64,000 nt of DNA from an uncultured Pseudodesulfovibrio sp. (lineage in GTDB: Bacteria; Desulfobacterota; Desulfovibrionia; Desulfovibrionales; Desulfovibrionaceae): positions 2,562,001-2,626,000 of the forward strand of contig NZ_OY776488.1 of NCBI RefSeq assembly GCF_963675635.1. Reading direction: 5' to 3'. Shown piece by piece: positions 17,691 through 26,500 of this stretch. The position numbers and the translations under genes were made by a program. The notes below the pieces were generated by a model that worked only from the letters and a program-made list of their open reading frames with translations, made no database searches and was not told the origin of the DNA. The stretch's first letter is position 1, and each line of letters opens with the position of its first letter.

Positions 17691-18946
17691 AATTGGCAAT
17701 ACATGGGGGAACACCAATCCGGTCCACCCCTCTGCCCGAACGCGGCACTCTGTCAAAAGAGAACTTTAAGGACGTGACCGCCCTTCTGGAAGAAGCGCTA
17801 ACAGCCCAGTGCATGCCAGGATATGGTGGGCCAAAAGAAGCTGAATTCTGTCAATACTTCTGCCAAATGATGGGAGGAGGATACGCTGACGGTGTCAGTT
17901 CCGGTTCCATGGCGGGCATGGCTGCGCTTGCAGGCGTTGGCGTGGAGCCATTTGGCGACATCATAGTCCCCCCCATGACCGATGCCGGCCCCGTCATGGC
18001 ATGCATCTTTTTAGGATGTGTTCCAGTCCCCGCCGATGGCGAAACCCGAAGTTTCAATATCACCGCCGAAGGCATCGCCAAAAGGCTCACCAAAAGAACG
18101 CGTGCCATCATGATTGCCCACATTCCCGGAGAACCCGCAGAAATGGACGCCATAATGAAACTTGCCAACGCTGAAGGAATTCCTGTGGTTGAGGACTGCT
18201 CACAAGCTCATGGCGCAACATACGATGGCAAGCCTGTAGGGACTTTTGGTAAAGCAGCTTTTTTTTCCACCATGTTTACCAAACAATTGTGTACGGGTGG
18301 TCAGGGAGGAGTCCTTTATACAACCGATCATGCAGTGTATGAACGAGCCAGACTGTTCGCCAACAGAGGCAAGCCCTTTGATGTCCCGGCCCAGCAACAA
18401 GAGGACCGGATGCTCGCAGGAGTAAACGCCAGTATGGATGAAATATCCGCCACCTTAGGGTTGTCGCAATTGCGCACACTGAAAGAAAAGGTACAGCGAA
18501 GGCAGAATCTCAAGGAGCAGCTCAAGGAAGCAATCGTTGACTTCAAAGGTGTCCAGTTGGGGTGGGAACCGACCAAAGCCTTGTCTTCACCGTGGTTCCT
18601 TCGTCTTCGGATTGATACAGAACGACTGGGCGTGACAAAGGATCAATTTTGCGAAGCACTGACAGCAGAAGGGTATAGGGCTTCACCACACCTTCCAATG
18701 ATGCCGACAATGCAGACATGGTATAAAAACAGGACAACACTCGGGTCTTCTGGATTTCCCTGGACCTCAGCGGAATACGACGGCCCCAAAACACCTGACT
18801 ACCCTATTCCTGAGACCATCAAGGCAGAGCACAACCATTTCCGCATCGGATTTCACGAAAAATGGAGCGATGATGACATGTCTTTGCTGGCCTGTGCACT
18901 CCACAAGGTGGAGACTGCGTGTTTGAAGAAAGAGGCAAAATTCTGA
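17687..18946 (+). CDS. DegT/DnrJ/EryC1/StrS-family sugar aminotransferase
   Basis: 419 residues, a PLP enzyme that aminates keto sugars on nucleotide carriers. Visible features: GGTPIRSTPLPE at the N-terminus, VEDCSQAHGATYDGKPVGTFG (PLP-ring contact Asp and family signature) and STMFTKQLCTGGQGGVL with the Schiff-base Lys. It is somewhat longer than the usual 370-390 residues. In context it could install the amino group on the keto product of the PseB-like dehydratase (23723), which would then receive an acyl group from the AAC(3)-like protein encoded next. Confidence 0.88.
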   Translation: MKLAIHGGTPIRSTPLPERGTLSKENFKDVTALLEEALTAQCMPGYGGPKEAEFCQYFCQMMGGGYADGVSSGSMAGMAALAGVGVEPFGDIIVPPMTDAGPVMACIFLGCVPVPADGETRSFNITAEGIAKRLTKRTRAIMIAHIPGEPAEMDAIMKLANAEGIPVVEDCSQAHGATYDGKPVGTFGKAAFFSTMFTKQLCTGGQGGVLYTTDHAVYERARLFANRGKPFDVPAQQQEDRMLAGVNASMDEISATLGLSQLRTLKEKVQRRQNLKEQLKEAIVDFKGVQLGWEPTKALSSPWFLRLRIDTERLGVTKDQFCEALTAEGYRASPHLPMMPTMQTWYKNRTTLGSSGFPWTSAEYDGPKTPDYPIPETIKAEHNHFRIGFHEKWSDDDMSLLACALHKVETACLKKEAKF

Positions 18947-19743
18947 TGCGATATTCCACCAACGATATCATTTCAGCATATGAAAATCTTGGCGTCAGTC
19001 ACGGCCAGACAGTGTTGCTCAAAGCGGACATTCGACCCCTCGGATTGTTTGCGTCCTCAGGAAATGAAACCGTTGTTGAAGCTCATATCAATGCCCTCAG
19101 CAAACTGCTCGACTTAAACCATGGGACATTGGTGGTCAGCGCGGGCTCACCGAGCCTATGCAACACGGACATACCCTATGATCCCGCTAACACTCCCTGC
19201 GAGATGGGCGTCTTATCCGAGTATGTCAGGACGCTGCCTGGCGCTGTGCGCAGTTATCATCCTTTCTACTCATACGCTGCCGTTGGCAAACATGCCGAGC
19301 ACTTCTGTAGCCTTGGAGCCAGAGGCGTATTTGGACTAAACACGCCGAAAAAACGACTCATTGACGAGAACGCACTCTTCTTGAGCATAGGCAAGCATCC
19401 TCGCCTCACCTGTGCAGTCGTGCATCAGGTCGAGCTTACAATGGGAGTTCCTTACCGATACACTAAGGAATTTATCCACCCAATCGTCACGGACAGCGGA
19501 ATACAGGAAGAGTCTTTTTACATGTATGTACTCAGGCGGGAATGCGACATTAAGCGAGACTACAATGAAAAGATTTTTACCTATTACGAAAAAGAACACA
19601 CGCTGAACACACATTCTTTGGGCCTGGGAAAAGTGCACTCCCTCAGATTGGGCGACTACTACAAGACATGCCAAAAGGCATTTCTCGATGACCTATACGT
19701 CTGGCTCAAAGAAGAACCAAAAGAAAAAAGCTACAGGGTATAA
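18946..19743 (+). CDS. AAC(3)-like N-acyltransferase
   Basis: 265 residues of the aminoglycoside 3-N-acetyltransferase fold family. Recognisable parts are VLLKADIRPLG near the N-terminus, the RSYHPFYSYAAVGKHAE segment (compare the conserved R-S-x-HP-x-S-x-x-A of AAC(3)) and CAVVHQVELTMGVPYR, the His-rich site region. The start at 18946 overlaps the aminotransferase stop as TGATG. Two family members act on antibiotics, but in a glycan operon beside an acyl carrier protein I infer N-acylation of an amino sugar, with the donor possibly carrier-bound rather than acetyl-CoA. Antibiotic resistance is not implied. Confidence 0.8.
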   Translation: MRYSTNDIISAYENLGVSHGQTVLLKADIRPLGLFASSGNETVVEAHINALSKLLDLNHGTLVVSAGSPSLCNTDIPYDPANTPCEMGVLSEYVRTLPGAVRSYHPFYSYAAVGKHAEHFCSLGARGVFGLNTPKKRLIDENALFLSIGKHPRLTCAVVHQVELTMGVPYRYTKEFIHPIVTDSGIQEESFYMYVLRRECDIKRDYNEKIFTYYEKEHTLNTHSLGLGKVHSLRLGDYYKTCQKAFLDDLYVWLKEEPKEKSYRV

Positions 19744-19745
19744 CC

Positions 19746-19994
19746 ATGAGTTCTGACAACAACACCAACACTCTCACACAAGTGTGTGCCATACTCGCGC
19801 CACTTTTTGACGCTCCCATCGGACCTGAAGACTCCACTGAGACACTTCCTGAATGGGATAGCTTGCGCTACCTCGAAGTGGTCGGCACCCTTGAAAATGA
19901 ACTTGAGGTGGAATTCACTTCTCAGGAACTGTTACGGCTCTCCTCGGTAAAACGCATAGTTGAAATCATTGACGCCAAAACCAACGCAGGCTGA
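19746..19994 (+). CDS. Acyl carrier protein
   Basis: 82 residues, acidic and helical, with the phosphopantetheine attachment motif WDSL (Ser39) and the usual following LEVVGTLENELEVEF helix pattern of carrier proteins. It sits two bases after the AAC(3)-like gene and just before sulfotransferase and ligase genes, far from any fatty-acid synthesis gene, so it is a dedicated carrier and not the housekeeping AcpP. The probable loading enzyme is the ligase at 20854; a phosphopantetheinyl transferase is not encoded nearby. Confidence 0.9.
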   Translation: MSSDNNTNTLTQVCAILAPLFDAPIGPEDSTETLPEWDSLRYLEVVGTLENELEVEFTSQELLRLSSVKRIVEIIDAKTNAG

Positions 19995-19999
19995 GTGCT

Positions 20000-20866
20000 A
20001 TGAATACGTGTGCGCCCACATTTGTTGTCAGCACAGGAAGATGTGCCACAACGTTGCTCGGACTCCTTCTGGGAGAAGCCGACACAACCCTCGTGCTCAA
20101 CGAAGGACAGATACGTGACGCGCTCTGTCAGGGACCGCAGGTACTCAAAGCTCTGACATTGGAAAACAGAATCGCGTATGAAGAACCAGATCTGGCTGTC
20201 GATATCCTGAGAGAGAAACGACAGCCGCAGATTGCACAGCTCGCAAAGGAACGAGGACTGACGCACTATGTAGAGATAGCATACTATCTCTGTCCCTTTG
20301 TTGCTGCCCTACAAGAGGTCTTCCCGGATTCAAAAATCGTGTACGTACACCGAGACGGCAGAGATTTCGTACGTTCGGCCTACGTCAATGAAGTGCCGGA
20401 TCCCATGCCTGTGGGATACACTGATCCCCGCCCTCTGGATGCGACTGAGAAATTCGTTGCCATGGGACGCCTCGCTCCATTGCCGGGTTCCCTCCAAGCA
20501 GCACAGTGGGATACATACACTCCCTTTGAAAAGAATGTCTGGTTATGGATGGAAACCAACCGCATCATTATGGAAGGCCTGAGATCATGGCCTGAGGCTT
20601 CGGTTATGACCATCGCAATGAAAAACATGCTGACTCCCGAAGGGCTTATGGACGTTGCCAATTTCATGAATATACATACACCATTACAAAGAACCGAAGC
20701 ACTTCTAAAGCGCAAGATCAACTCACGCAATTCACGAATACTGACTCATTGGTCCACTTGGGACACTGAACACCGAGACGCTTTCAAGCGGCTCGGGCAG
20801 GGCATGCTTCAAACCCTGGGCTACGAAGCGAACGAAAACTGGCAGGTGGCACAATGCTGCTCATAG
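20000..20866 (+). CDS. PAPS-dependent sulfotransferase family protein
   Basis: 288 residues. The two PAPS-binding motifs are visible: STGRCATTLLG (5'-phosphosulfate loop, about residue 11) and VYVHRDGRDFVRS (3'-phosphate binding, about residue 115). The family moves sulfate from PAPS onto hydroxyl or amino groups, here presumably a sugar. It overlaps the ligase gene by 13 bases. Sulfate reducers make APS for respiration, but PAPS also needs an APS kinase, which is not in this window. Target and direct role in the glycan are inferred from context. Confidence 0.85.
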   Translation: MNTCAPTFVVSTGRCATTLLGLLLGEADTTLVLNEGQIRDALCQGPQVLKALTLENRIAYEEPDLAVDILREKRQPQIAQLAKERGLTHYVEIAYYLCPFVAALQEVFPDSKIVYVHRDGRDFVRSAYVNEVPDPMPVGYTDPRPLDATEKFVAMGRLAPLPGSLQAAQWDTYTPFEKNVWLWMETNRIIMEGLRSWPEASVMTIAMKNMLTPEGLMDVANFMNIHTPLQRTEALLKRKINSRNSRILTHWSTWDTEHRDAFKRLGQGMLQTLGYEANENWQVAQCCS

Positions 20867-22353
20867 AACGATACAAGCACACAGCCAGTCAACTCGCAGA
20901 GGAACCCGCCGTCATCACGGTGGAGGGCGTCCACACCTTTGGTCAACTAAACGAACGGGCCATCAGTGTTGCCTCCTCTCTGGCCAAACGGGGCATAGGA
21001 CAGGGAGATCGTGTCGCCATCCGTCTACCCCGCGGATTCAGATTTGTTGCCTGCATGATTGGAGTGATGCTGTCTGGAGCGAGTTACACGCCGCTGGATG
21101 CTCACCTGCCCATCCCGTATGTTGAGAAAGTTTTCAAACAGCTCTCACCGCACCTGACAATTATTGAACCCGACACAAAAATATTCGGAGACGATAAAGA
21201 AGTCTTGTTTGACGACCTTGCATCAAACGAGTCCCTGCAATTCACAGCACCCAAAAAAGACACTCCGGCGTATACCATTTTCACCAGCGGTTCCACGGGA
21301 GAACCCAAAGGGGTTGTCATTTCCCACGGGGCTCTCGCCTGTTTTACAGACTGGTGTACCACAGAGTTCAGTCCTTACGCCCGCTTGCCACTTCTCAACG
21401 TTGCCAACTTTTCTTTCGATCAGTCTGTTCTCGACATCGTCATGCTCATGGCAGCAGGTTGCCCCATGGTGTGTCTTTCCGGCACTCCGACCATCATGGA
21501 ACTTGTCGGAGCCATGGAACAATATGAGGTCGCGTTTATCTCCACTGTTCCGAGCACATTCAGTATCCTGCTTTCCGCACCCGCGTTGCTGCGTCGCTTC
21601 TCGTTGGAGCATCTTCGTTGTGTTGTCCTCGGCGGTGCAGCTTTCCCGGAAGCAACCAGAAAGCAGCTCTTCTCATGGAAACCGGAACTCGATGTTTACA
21701 ATCTGTACGGCCCCACTGAGGCAACAGTGTATTGCCTGTCACAGAAAGTAACCGCTGATACAAGTTCGCCTTTTCCCACCGTGGCTTTGGGCGCTCCCTT
21801 TCCCGGAATGCAGGCCTATCTGGTCAACGAAGGAGACCAGATTATTAATGGCTCTCCGGCTGACGGAGAACTTGTCATCAAAGGCGAGCAGGTAATGACA
21901 AAATATTTCAATGACACGAAGAAAACTTGTGCAGCCTTTACAATCAATACCCCCGAGTTGAAAGGGGGGAAAGTGTATCGCACCGGGGACATCGTGCACC
22001 GAGACGACAGTGGCACTTACTATTTCACAGGCCGTCGCGATGACCTCATCAAAACGAGTGGATACAGAGTCAGTCTCGCCACATTGGAACAAACGGCTCT
22101 GCAGCATTCGGCTGTGGCAGAAGCCGGAGCTGTCGCCATAGCCGAACCGACCATAGAAAACAGACTGGTACTCAGCGTTGTTCTGACTCCACAAAGCGGG
22201 ACGACAATCAAAGATATCGATTTACATTTGAAAAAAGCTCTCCCTGCCTACATGCAGCCGGGAGAAATCCATACTCTCGACTCCCTGCCGAAAAATACTT
22301 CCGGAAAAATCGACAGGGCTGCTCTCAAACGAATGATGACGACCAAAGGATAA
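20854..22353 (+). CDS. Adenylating ligase, DltA/NRPS adenylation-domain-like
   Basis: 499 residues, an ANL-superfamily enzyme that activates a carboxylate with ATP and loads it onto a carrier protein. Core motifs in order: TIFTSGSTGEPKGVV (141-155), NFSFDQSVLDIVMLM (185-199), LYGPTEATV (284-292), YRTGDIV (375-381), GRRDDLIKTSGYRV (393-406) and NTSGKIDRAAL (481-491, catalytic Lys485). Asp189 in FSFDQSV fits the residue that holds the substrate amino group in DltA and NRPS domains, so the substrate is probably an amino acid. The natural partner is the ACP at 19746. Size equals a stand-alone A domain. Confidence 0.88.
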   Translation: MLLIERYKHTASQLAEEPAVITVEGVHTFGQLNERAISVASSLAKRGIGQGDRVAIRLPRGFRFVACMIGVMLSGASYTPLDAHLPIPYVEKVFKQLSPHLTIIEPDTKIFGDDKEVLFDDLASNESLQFTAPKKDTPAYTIFTSGSTGEPKGVVISHGALACFTDWCTTEFSPYARLPLLNVANFSFDQSVLDIVMLMAAGCPMVCLSGTPTIMELVGAMEQYEVAFISTVPSTFSILLSAPALLRRFSLEHLRCVVLGGAAFPEATRKQLFSWKPELDVYNLYGPTEATVYCLSQKVTADTSSPFPTVALGAPFPGMQAYLVNEGDQIINGSPADGELVIKGEQVMTKYFNDTKKTCAAFTINTPELKGGKVYRTGDIVHRDDSGTYYFTGRRDDLIKTSGYRVSLATLEQTALQHSAVAEAGAVAIAEPTIENRLVLSVVLTPQSGTTIKDIDLHLKKALPAYMQPGEIHTLDSLPKNTSGKIDRAALKRMMTTKG

Positions 22354-22356
22354 CCA

Positions 22357-23718
22357 ATGGAATTGAACGGGAATACACTGCATCAATGGATGCGCGACTT
22401 GTACCCTCTCTGCCGGAGTCTCACCGGCGATGGCGTGCGGGAAACACTCCGTTACTTCAAAGCCATCGTACCGGAACTGACTTTTCACGAAATTCCAAGC
22501 GGTAGTAATTGCTATGACTGGACCGTGCCGGACGAATGGAACATTGAGGACGCATACATCATTGACCCCGACGGCAATAAGATAGTTGATTTCAAGAAGC
22601 ACAACCTTCATGTGGTAGGCTACTCCACACCAGTCAACATAGAACTGACATTGGAAGAGCTTCAACCCCACCTGCACTCACGTGAGGATATCCCTGACGC
22701 AATTCCTTACGTGACAAGTTATTATCAGAAACGATGGGGCTTTTGTTTGCCTCATACCCAGCGGGAAGCACTCAAGCCTGGTACATACAGAGCTGTCATC
22801 AAGAGCCGTCTGGAACCGGGCAGCCTCACATATGGTGATATCTATTTACCAGGAGAGCAAAAAGAAGAAATCCTCATCACTTCGTACACGTGTCACCCTT
22901 CCCTGTGTAACAATGAGCTCTCTGGTCCGATCATGGCTATCGGCCTGGCTGCATGGCTCGCCACACAGAAAAAAAGACGCTTTTCCTATCGTTTCTATCT
23001 CGGCCCGGAAACCATCGGAGCCGTTTGCTATATCAGCAAAAATCTTGAGTTACTTAAAGAACGATGTGTGGGTGGAATACTCCTCACCAACTGCGGGGAC
23101 GAAGGCCCATTCACCATGATCCGATCCAGAAAGGGAGATACCCATATGGATGATCTTGCCCAACACGTCCTTCGCCACCACACGCCTAGACACAAAGTTC
23201 GCTCCTTCTTAGACAGAGCCAGCGACGAACAGCAGTTCAACTGCCCTGGCGTCGACCTTCCTTTCATTTCTATCCAGAGATCATATTATGGTTATGAAAC
23301 CGAGTATCATACATCTCTGGACAATCTGGATTACGTCACCCCCACCGGACTTGACATGACGTTTTCTGTTTTACGAGAACTCATCAATGGGATCGAAAAC
23401 AACATACATTATCGAGTGACCACCACATGCATTCCACAACTGGGCAAACGAGGACTGTATCCAACCCTGAGCGACATTCACTCGGGCGACACAGTGGAAT
23501 CCATGCTCGATTTTCTCACGTACGCGGACGGCTCTCTCAGTTTGCTTGAATTGGCTGAGACTATTGAAATTCCTTTTTTTGAAGCATTGCAACTGGCTGA
23601 AAAGTTTTCTGCACACGGACTCATTAAATCCGTTTCCCCCTGCAACAGCCCATGGCTGAGACAGATTTCCGCTGACACCAGAATCAATACACCGCAGCAA
23701 CCAAATACATCGAGGTAA
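22357..23718 (+). CDS. DUF4910/DUF2172 aminopeptidase-like protein with C-terminal winged helix
   Basis: 453 residues. The body looks like an M28-type zinc hydrolase with an inserted domain: ITSYTCHPSLCNNELSGP (His180 and Asn/Glu, the metal-site region), LGPETIGAVCYI (probable catalytic Glu), and YHTSLDNLDYV (late His). The N-terminal LYPLCRSLTGDGVRETL opening is typical of DUF4910 proteins, which recur in polysaccharide loci. The last 80 residues (TYADGSLSLLELAETIEIP) look like a winged-helix domain. Substrate unknown; hydrolysis of an amide on a sugar or carrier intermediate is a hypothesis. It starts three bases after the ligase stop. Confidence 0.78.
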   Translation: MELNGNTLHQWMRDLYPLCRSLTGDGVRETLRYFKAIVPELTFHEIPSGSNCYDWTVPDEWNIEDAYIIDPDGNKIVDFKKHNLHVVGYSTPVNIELTLEELQPHLHSREDIPDAIPYVTSYYQKRWGFCLPHTQREALKPGTYRAVIKSRLEPGSLTYGDIYLPGEQKEEILITSYTCHPSLCNNELSGPIMAIGLAAWLATQKKRRFSYRFYLGPETIGAVCYISKNLELLKERCVGGILLTNCGDEGPFTMIRSRKGDTHMDDLAQHVLRHHTPRHKVRSFLDRASDEQQFNCPGVDLPFISIQRSYYGYETEYHTSLDNLDYVTPTGLDMTFSVLRELINGIENNIHYRVTTTCIPQLGKRGLYPTLSDIHSGDTVESMLDFLTYADGSLSLLELAETIEIPFFEALQLAEKFSAHGLIKSVSPCNSPWLRQISADTRINTPQQPNTSR

Positions 23719-23722
23719 TATC

Positions 23723-24721
23723 ATGTTCAACGGCAGCAATATGCTCGTGACTGGTGCCACTGGCTCCTTCGGTCAATCTTTCATAGAGAACATCCTCAAA
23801 TCATACTCGCCCAACAAGTTGATCATCTTCAGCCGGGATGAACTCAAACAGTTCCACATGGAGCAAAAATTCTCCGGCAAGGATCATCCCTGTCTCCGGT
23901 ATTTTCTCGGCGACATCCGTGACGACCGTAGACTGCGGATAGCTCTCAAGGGTGTTGACTATGTTGTCCACGCAGCCGCCCTCAAACAGGTTCCGGCAGC
24001 AGAGTACAACCCCTTTGAGTTCATTCAGACCAATGTCATCGGTGCACAGAATCTCATTGAAGCCGCCATTGAATGCAATGTCAAAAAAGTGCTGGCCCTG
24101 AGTACAGACAAGGCGGTGAATCCGCTCAACCTGTATGGAGCCACCAAGCTCTGTTCGGACAAGCTGTTCATTGCGGGTAACGCGTATTCAGGCCAGGGCG
24201 GCACCCGATTCAGCGTAGTTCGATACGGCAACGTATTGGGCAGCAGGGGTAGTGTGCTTCCTGTATTCATGAAATACAGAGACTCAGGTAAAATTCCTGT
24301 GACAGACCCTCGCATGACCCGTTTCTGGATTCGAATCGAAGACGGTGTTGATTTTTGCCTTGAGCGGATGAAAACTATGCTGGGTGGAGAAATCTTCGTA
24401 CCCAAACTCCCGACCATGAACATTGTAGATCTCGCCAAAACTGTTTGCCCTGACTGCGACATCAACGTCATCGGCATACGGCCCGGCGAGAAAATCCACG
24501 AAATCCTCATCCCCAGAGACGAAGCTCGCAATACTGTGGAATACGAAAATTACTACACCATCATGCCACCCAGAATGTACGGTTCACACGAAGAGTATGT
24601 TCAGGGCGGCACCCATGTCTCGGACGACTTTGAATATGAATCCAGTTCCAAGGAATGGCTGTTGAGCCAAGAAGAATTCCGACGGATTCTCGACGATTAT
24701 GAAACGGGAAAAAAAGACTGA
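23723..24721 (+). CDS. pseB: UDP-N-acetylglucosamine 4,6-dehydratase, PseB-like
   Basis: 332 residues, a short-chain dehydrogenase with the Rossmann motif GATGSFGQSF, the active-site region ALSTDKAVNPLNLYGATK and the C-terminal GIRPGEKIHE. These match the soluble inverting C6-dehydratase/C5-epimerase PseB (FlaA1), the first step to pseudaminic acid; retaining relatives start legionaminic acid or other 6-deoxy amino sugars. It gives a 4-keto-6-deoxy sugar for a DegT aminotransferase, such as that at 17687. The ATG follows GAGGTAATATC. Stereochemical outcome cannot be read from sequence alone. Confidence 0.85.
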   Translation: MFNGSNMLVTGATGSFGQSFIENILKSYSPNKLIIFSRDELKQFHMEQKFSGKDHPCLRYFLGDIRDDRRLRIALKGVDYVVHAAALKQVPAAEYNPFEFIQTNVIGAQNLIEAAIECNVKKVLALSTDKAVNPLNLYGATKLCSDKLFIAGNAYSGQGGTRFSVVRYGNVLGSRGSVLPVFMKYRDSGKIPVTDPRMTRFWIRIEDGVDFCLERMKTMLGGEIFVPKLPTMNIVDLAKTVCPDCDINVIGIRPGEKIHEILIPRDEARNTVEYENYYTIMPPRMYGSHEEYVQGGTHVSDDFEYESSSKEWLLSQEEFRRILDDYETGKKD

Positions 24722-24722
24722 G

Positions 24723-25625
24723 ATGAAAAACGGCGCCAACAGACTCGTCATGGGTTCGGCCCAGCTGGGCATGGACTACGGCATTGCCAACACACGGGGC
24801 ATGCTTCCGAAGAACGACTCGCTGAATCTGGTCAGCAAAGCGCTGGATTCCGGAGTGCGTCGATTCGACACGTCCTCACATTACGGATGTAGTGAGGACG
24901 TGCTTGGTCACGCCTTGCGCAAACTCGACACCACAAACACTGCCAAGGTGACAAGCAAGCTGGACCCAGCCATCCCACCAACCGACATGAAAAGAGTCCT
25001 GCACATTGTGCAAACATCGACGGAAAGACTGGGTGGCCCTTTGGACGCCCTCCTGCTGCATGACGAAACCATACTGGATCACTGGAATGAACAGGTCGAA
25101 GAGACATTACAAGAATTACTGAATACAGGCTTAACACGTCGTGTGGGAATATCTGTCTATTCCCCCCAATACGCTCTTGCTGCACTGGAAATACCTATCC
25201 TGACCGTTCTCCAGATCCCAGGGAATGTTCTGGATGACCGTTTCGAAAAAGCCGGCGTACTGAATCGAGCCACTGCAAATGATATACGTTTGATGGTTCG
25301 ATCCGTGTTCCTGCAAGGACTGCTCGCCATGGAGTCGGAAGAACTGCCTGACCGGATGGCGTATGCAAAACCATATGTCGCCCAGTATCATGCCATTGCC
25401 AAGGCACACGGGGTCTCTCCGACTGTAGCGGCTATGTCATATGTCCGACAGGCATTCCCTTCGGCTCACATTATTTTCGGTGCCTTGTGCAGTTCACAAC
25501 TGCTCCAAAACGTCCACGCTTTTGAATACTCCATGCCCCCTGCGGCCTATGCCGACTTTCGCGACCAGTTGACCGACATTCCGGAAAATATATTAAATCC
25601 GAGCTTGTGGCCTTGTAAAAAGTAA
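24723..25625 (+). CDS. Aldo/keto reductase
   Basis: 300 residues. Features of the AKR barrel are LVMGSAQLGMDYGIAN, the catalytic Asp and Tyr in FDTSSHYGCSE, Lys in KVTSKLD and His in LLLHDE. Such enzymes reduce keto groups with NADPH, and AKRs are frequent in nonulosonate and deoxysugar loci. The start at 24723 lies just after the pseB stop and gives the usual N-terminus; an ATG at 24699 would overlap pseB by 23 bases. The substrate is probably a keto sugar (inference). Confidence 0.85.
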   Translation: MKNGANRLVMGSAQLGMDYGIANTRGMLPKNDSLNLVSKALDSGVRRFDTSSHYGCSEDVLGHALRKLDTTNTAKVTSKLDPAIPPTDMKRVLHIVQTSTERLGGPLDALLLHDETILDHWNEQVEETLQELLNTGLTRRVGISVYSPQYALAALEIPILTVLQIPGNVLDDRFEKAGVLNRATANDIRLMVRSVFLQGLLAMESEELPDRMAYAKPYVAQYHAIAKAHGVSPTVAAMSYVRQAFPSAHIIFGALCSSQLLQNVHAFEYSMPPAAYADFRDQLTDIPENILNPSLWPCKK

Positions 25626-25646
25626 CCTTGTTACCCCCTGAGTATT

Positions 25647-26477
25647 ATGGATAACACGACACAAAACATTTACGAAACCAGCCTGACTCTCCTTGAGAAT
25701 CCCAAAGAGATCTCGCTCATAGAGCGTTCCTCGGCCACTGTCGCCTCCACATCCTCCCGTGTTGTCGAGGTGCCGTGGAGTGCGGCCTGCTTGGGCAGAC
25801 TGAAACCAAGCAGATTGTTAGACGTAGGATTCAGTCTGGCCAGCATCGATTATCTCGGGCTACTCCTTGGCTATGCAAAACGCCCGAAAACCACCTTGTG
25901 TGCCGTTGACATCGTCAAACCAGAACGGGTTCGCACCCGTTACCCCGAAGCATGGTGGTCGCAGATCGAATCTCTGGACGTCAGGCAGGCTGACATTCGC
26001 GCAAACCCGAAGTTCGATCAACTGTTCGACGCCATCACATGCGTTTCAGTCATTGAACACATCGGCTTTGACAAAGCGTCCAAGGACAACCCTGACAGTG
26101 CCTTTGTCCGCCAGAAAGACCCAGGCGAAGTAAATACCATACGTCCGTCGGATGTGGACAAAGAAGTCATGGCTGCCATGGCAAAGCTCCTTGCTTCGAA
26201 TGGACGACTCATCATTTCCGTCCCCATGGGCAAAGGCGGCCCGGTCATACTCAGGGACAGTCTCGGGTACTATTGTGTGCAATGGGAATACTCTCCACAC
26301 GATTGGGAAAACCTGATTCATGGCAACGAGTTTATCCTTGAGGAAGAACTTTTTTACGGCGTGGATGATGATCTCATTTGGAAAAGAGTCAATGGCCCCG
26401 CAGACCTTGCCGCCTTGGATGCGGTCCACTTGAGCCACTCCCGTGGCGTAGGCATGGCTGTTCTGCGAAAAGCCTAA
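25647..26477 (+). CDS. SAM-dependent methyltransferase-like protein
   Basis: 276 residues. Class I methyltransferase layout: RLLDVGFSLASIDYLGL in place of the usual motif I (E/DxGxGxG, here weak), TTLCAVDIVKPERV (acidic residue at the end of strand 2), FDAITCVSVIEHIG (motif IV region) and GRLIISVPMGKGG. The weak motif I leaves open a different cofactor use. It is the first of four methyltransferase-like genes in this part of the locus, between an aldo/keto reductase and a radical SAM gene. Acceptor unknown. Confidence 0.72.
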   Translation: MDNTTQNIYETSLTLLENPKEISLIERSSATVASTSSRVVEVPWSAACLGRLKPSRLLDVGFSLASIDYLGLLLGYAKRPKTTLCAVDIVKPERVRTRYPEAWWSQIESLDVRQADIRANPKFDQLFDAITCVSVIEHIGFDKASKDNPDSAFVRQKDPGEVNTIRPSDVDKEVMAAMAKLLASNGRLIISVPMGKGGPVILRDSLGYYCVQWEYSPHDWENLIHGNEFILEEELFYGVDDDLIWKRVNGPADLAALDAVHLSHSRGVGMAVLRKA

Positions 26478-26500
26478 TTTCACGAGTACAAGGAGATATT

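Noticed and set aside
18946..19743. Aminoglycoside resistance gene
   Set aside because: AAC(3)-fold, but coupled to sugar and carrier-protein genes in a biosynthetic operon; a role in glycan acylation is more likely than resistance.
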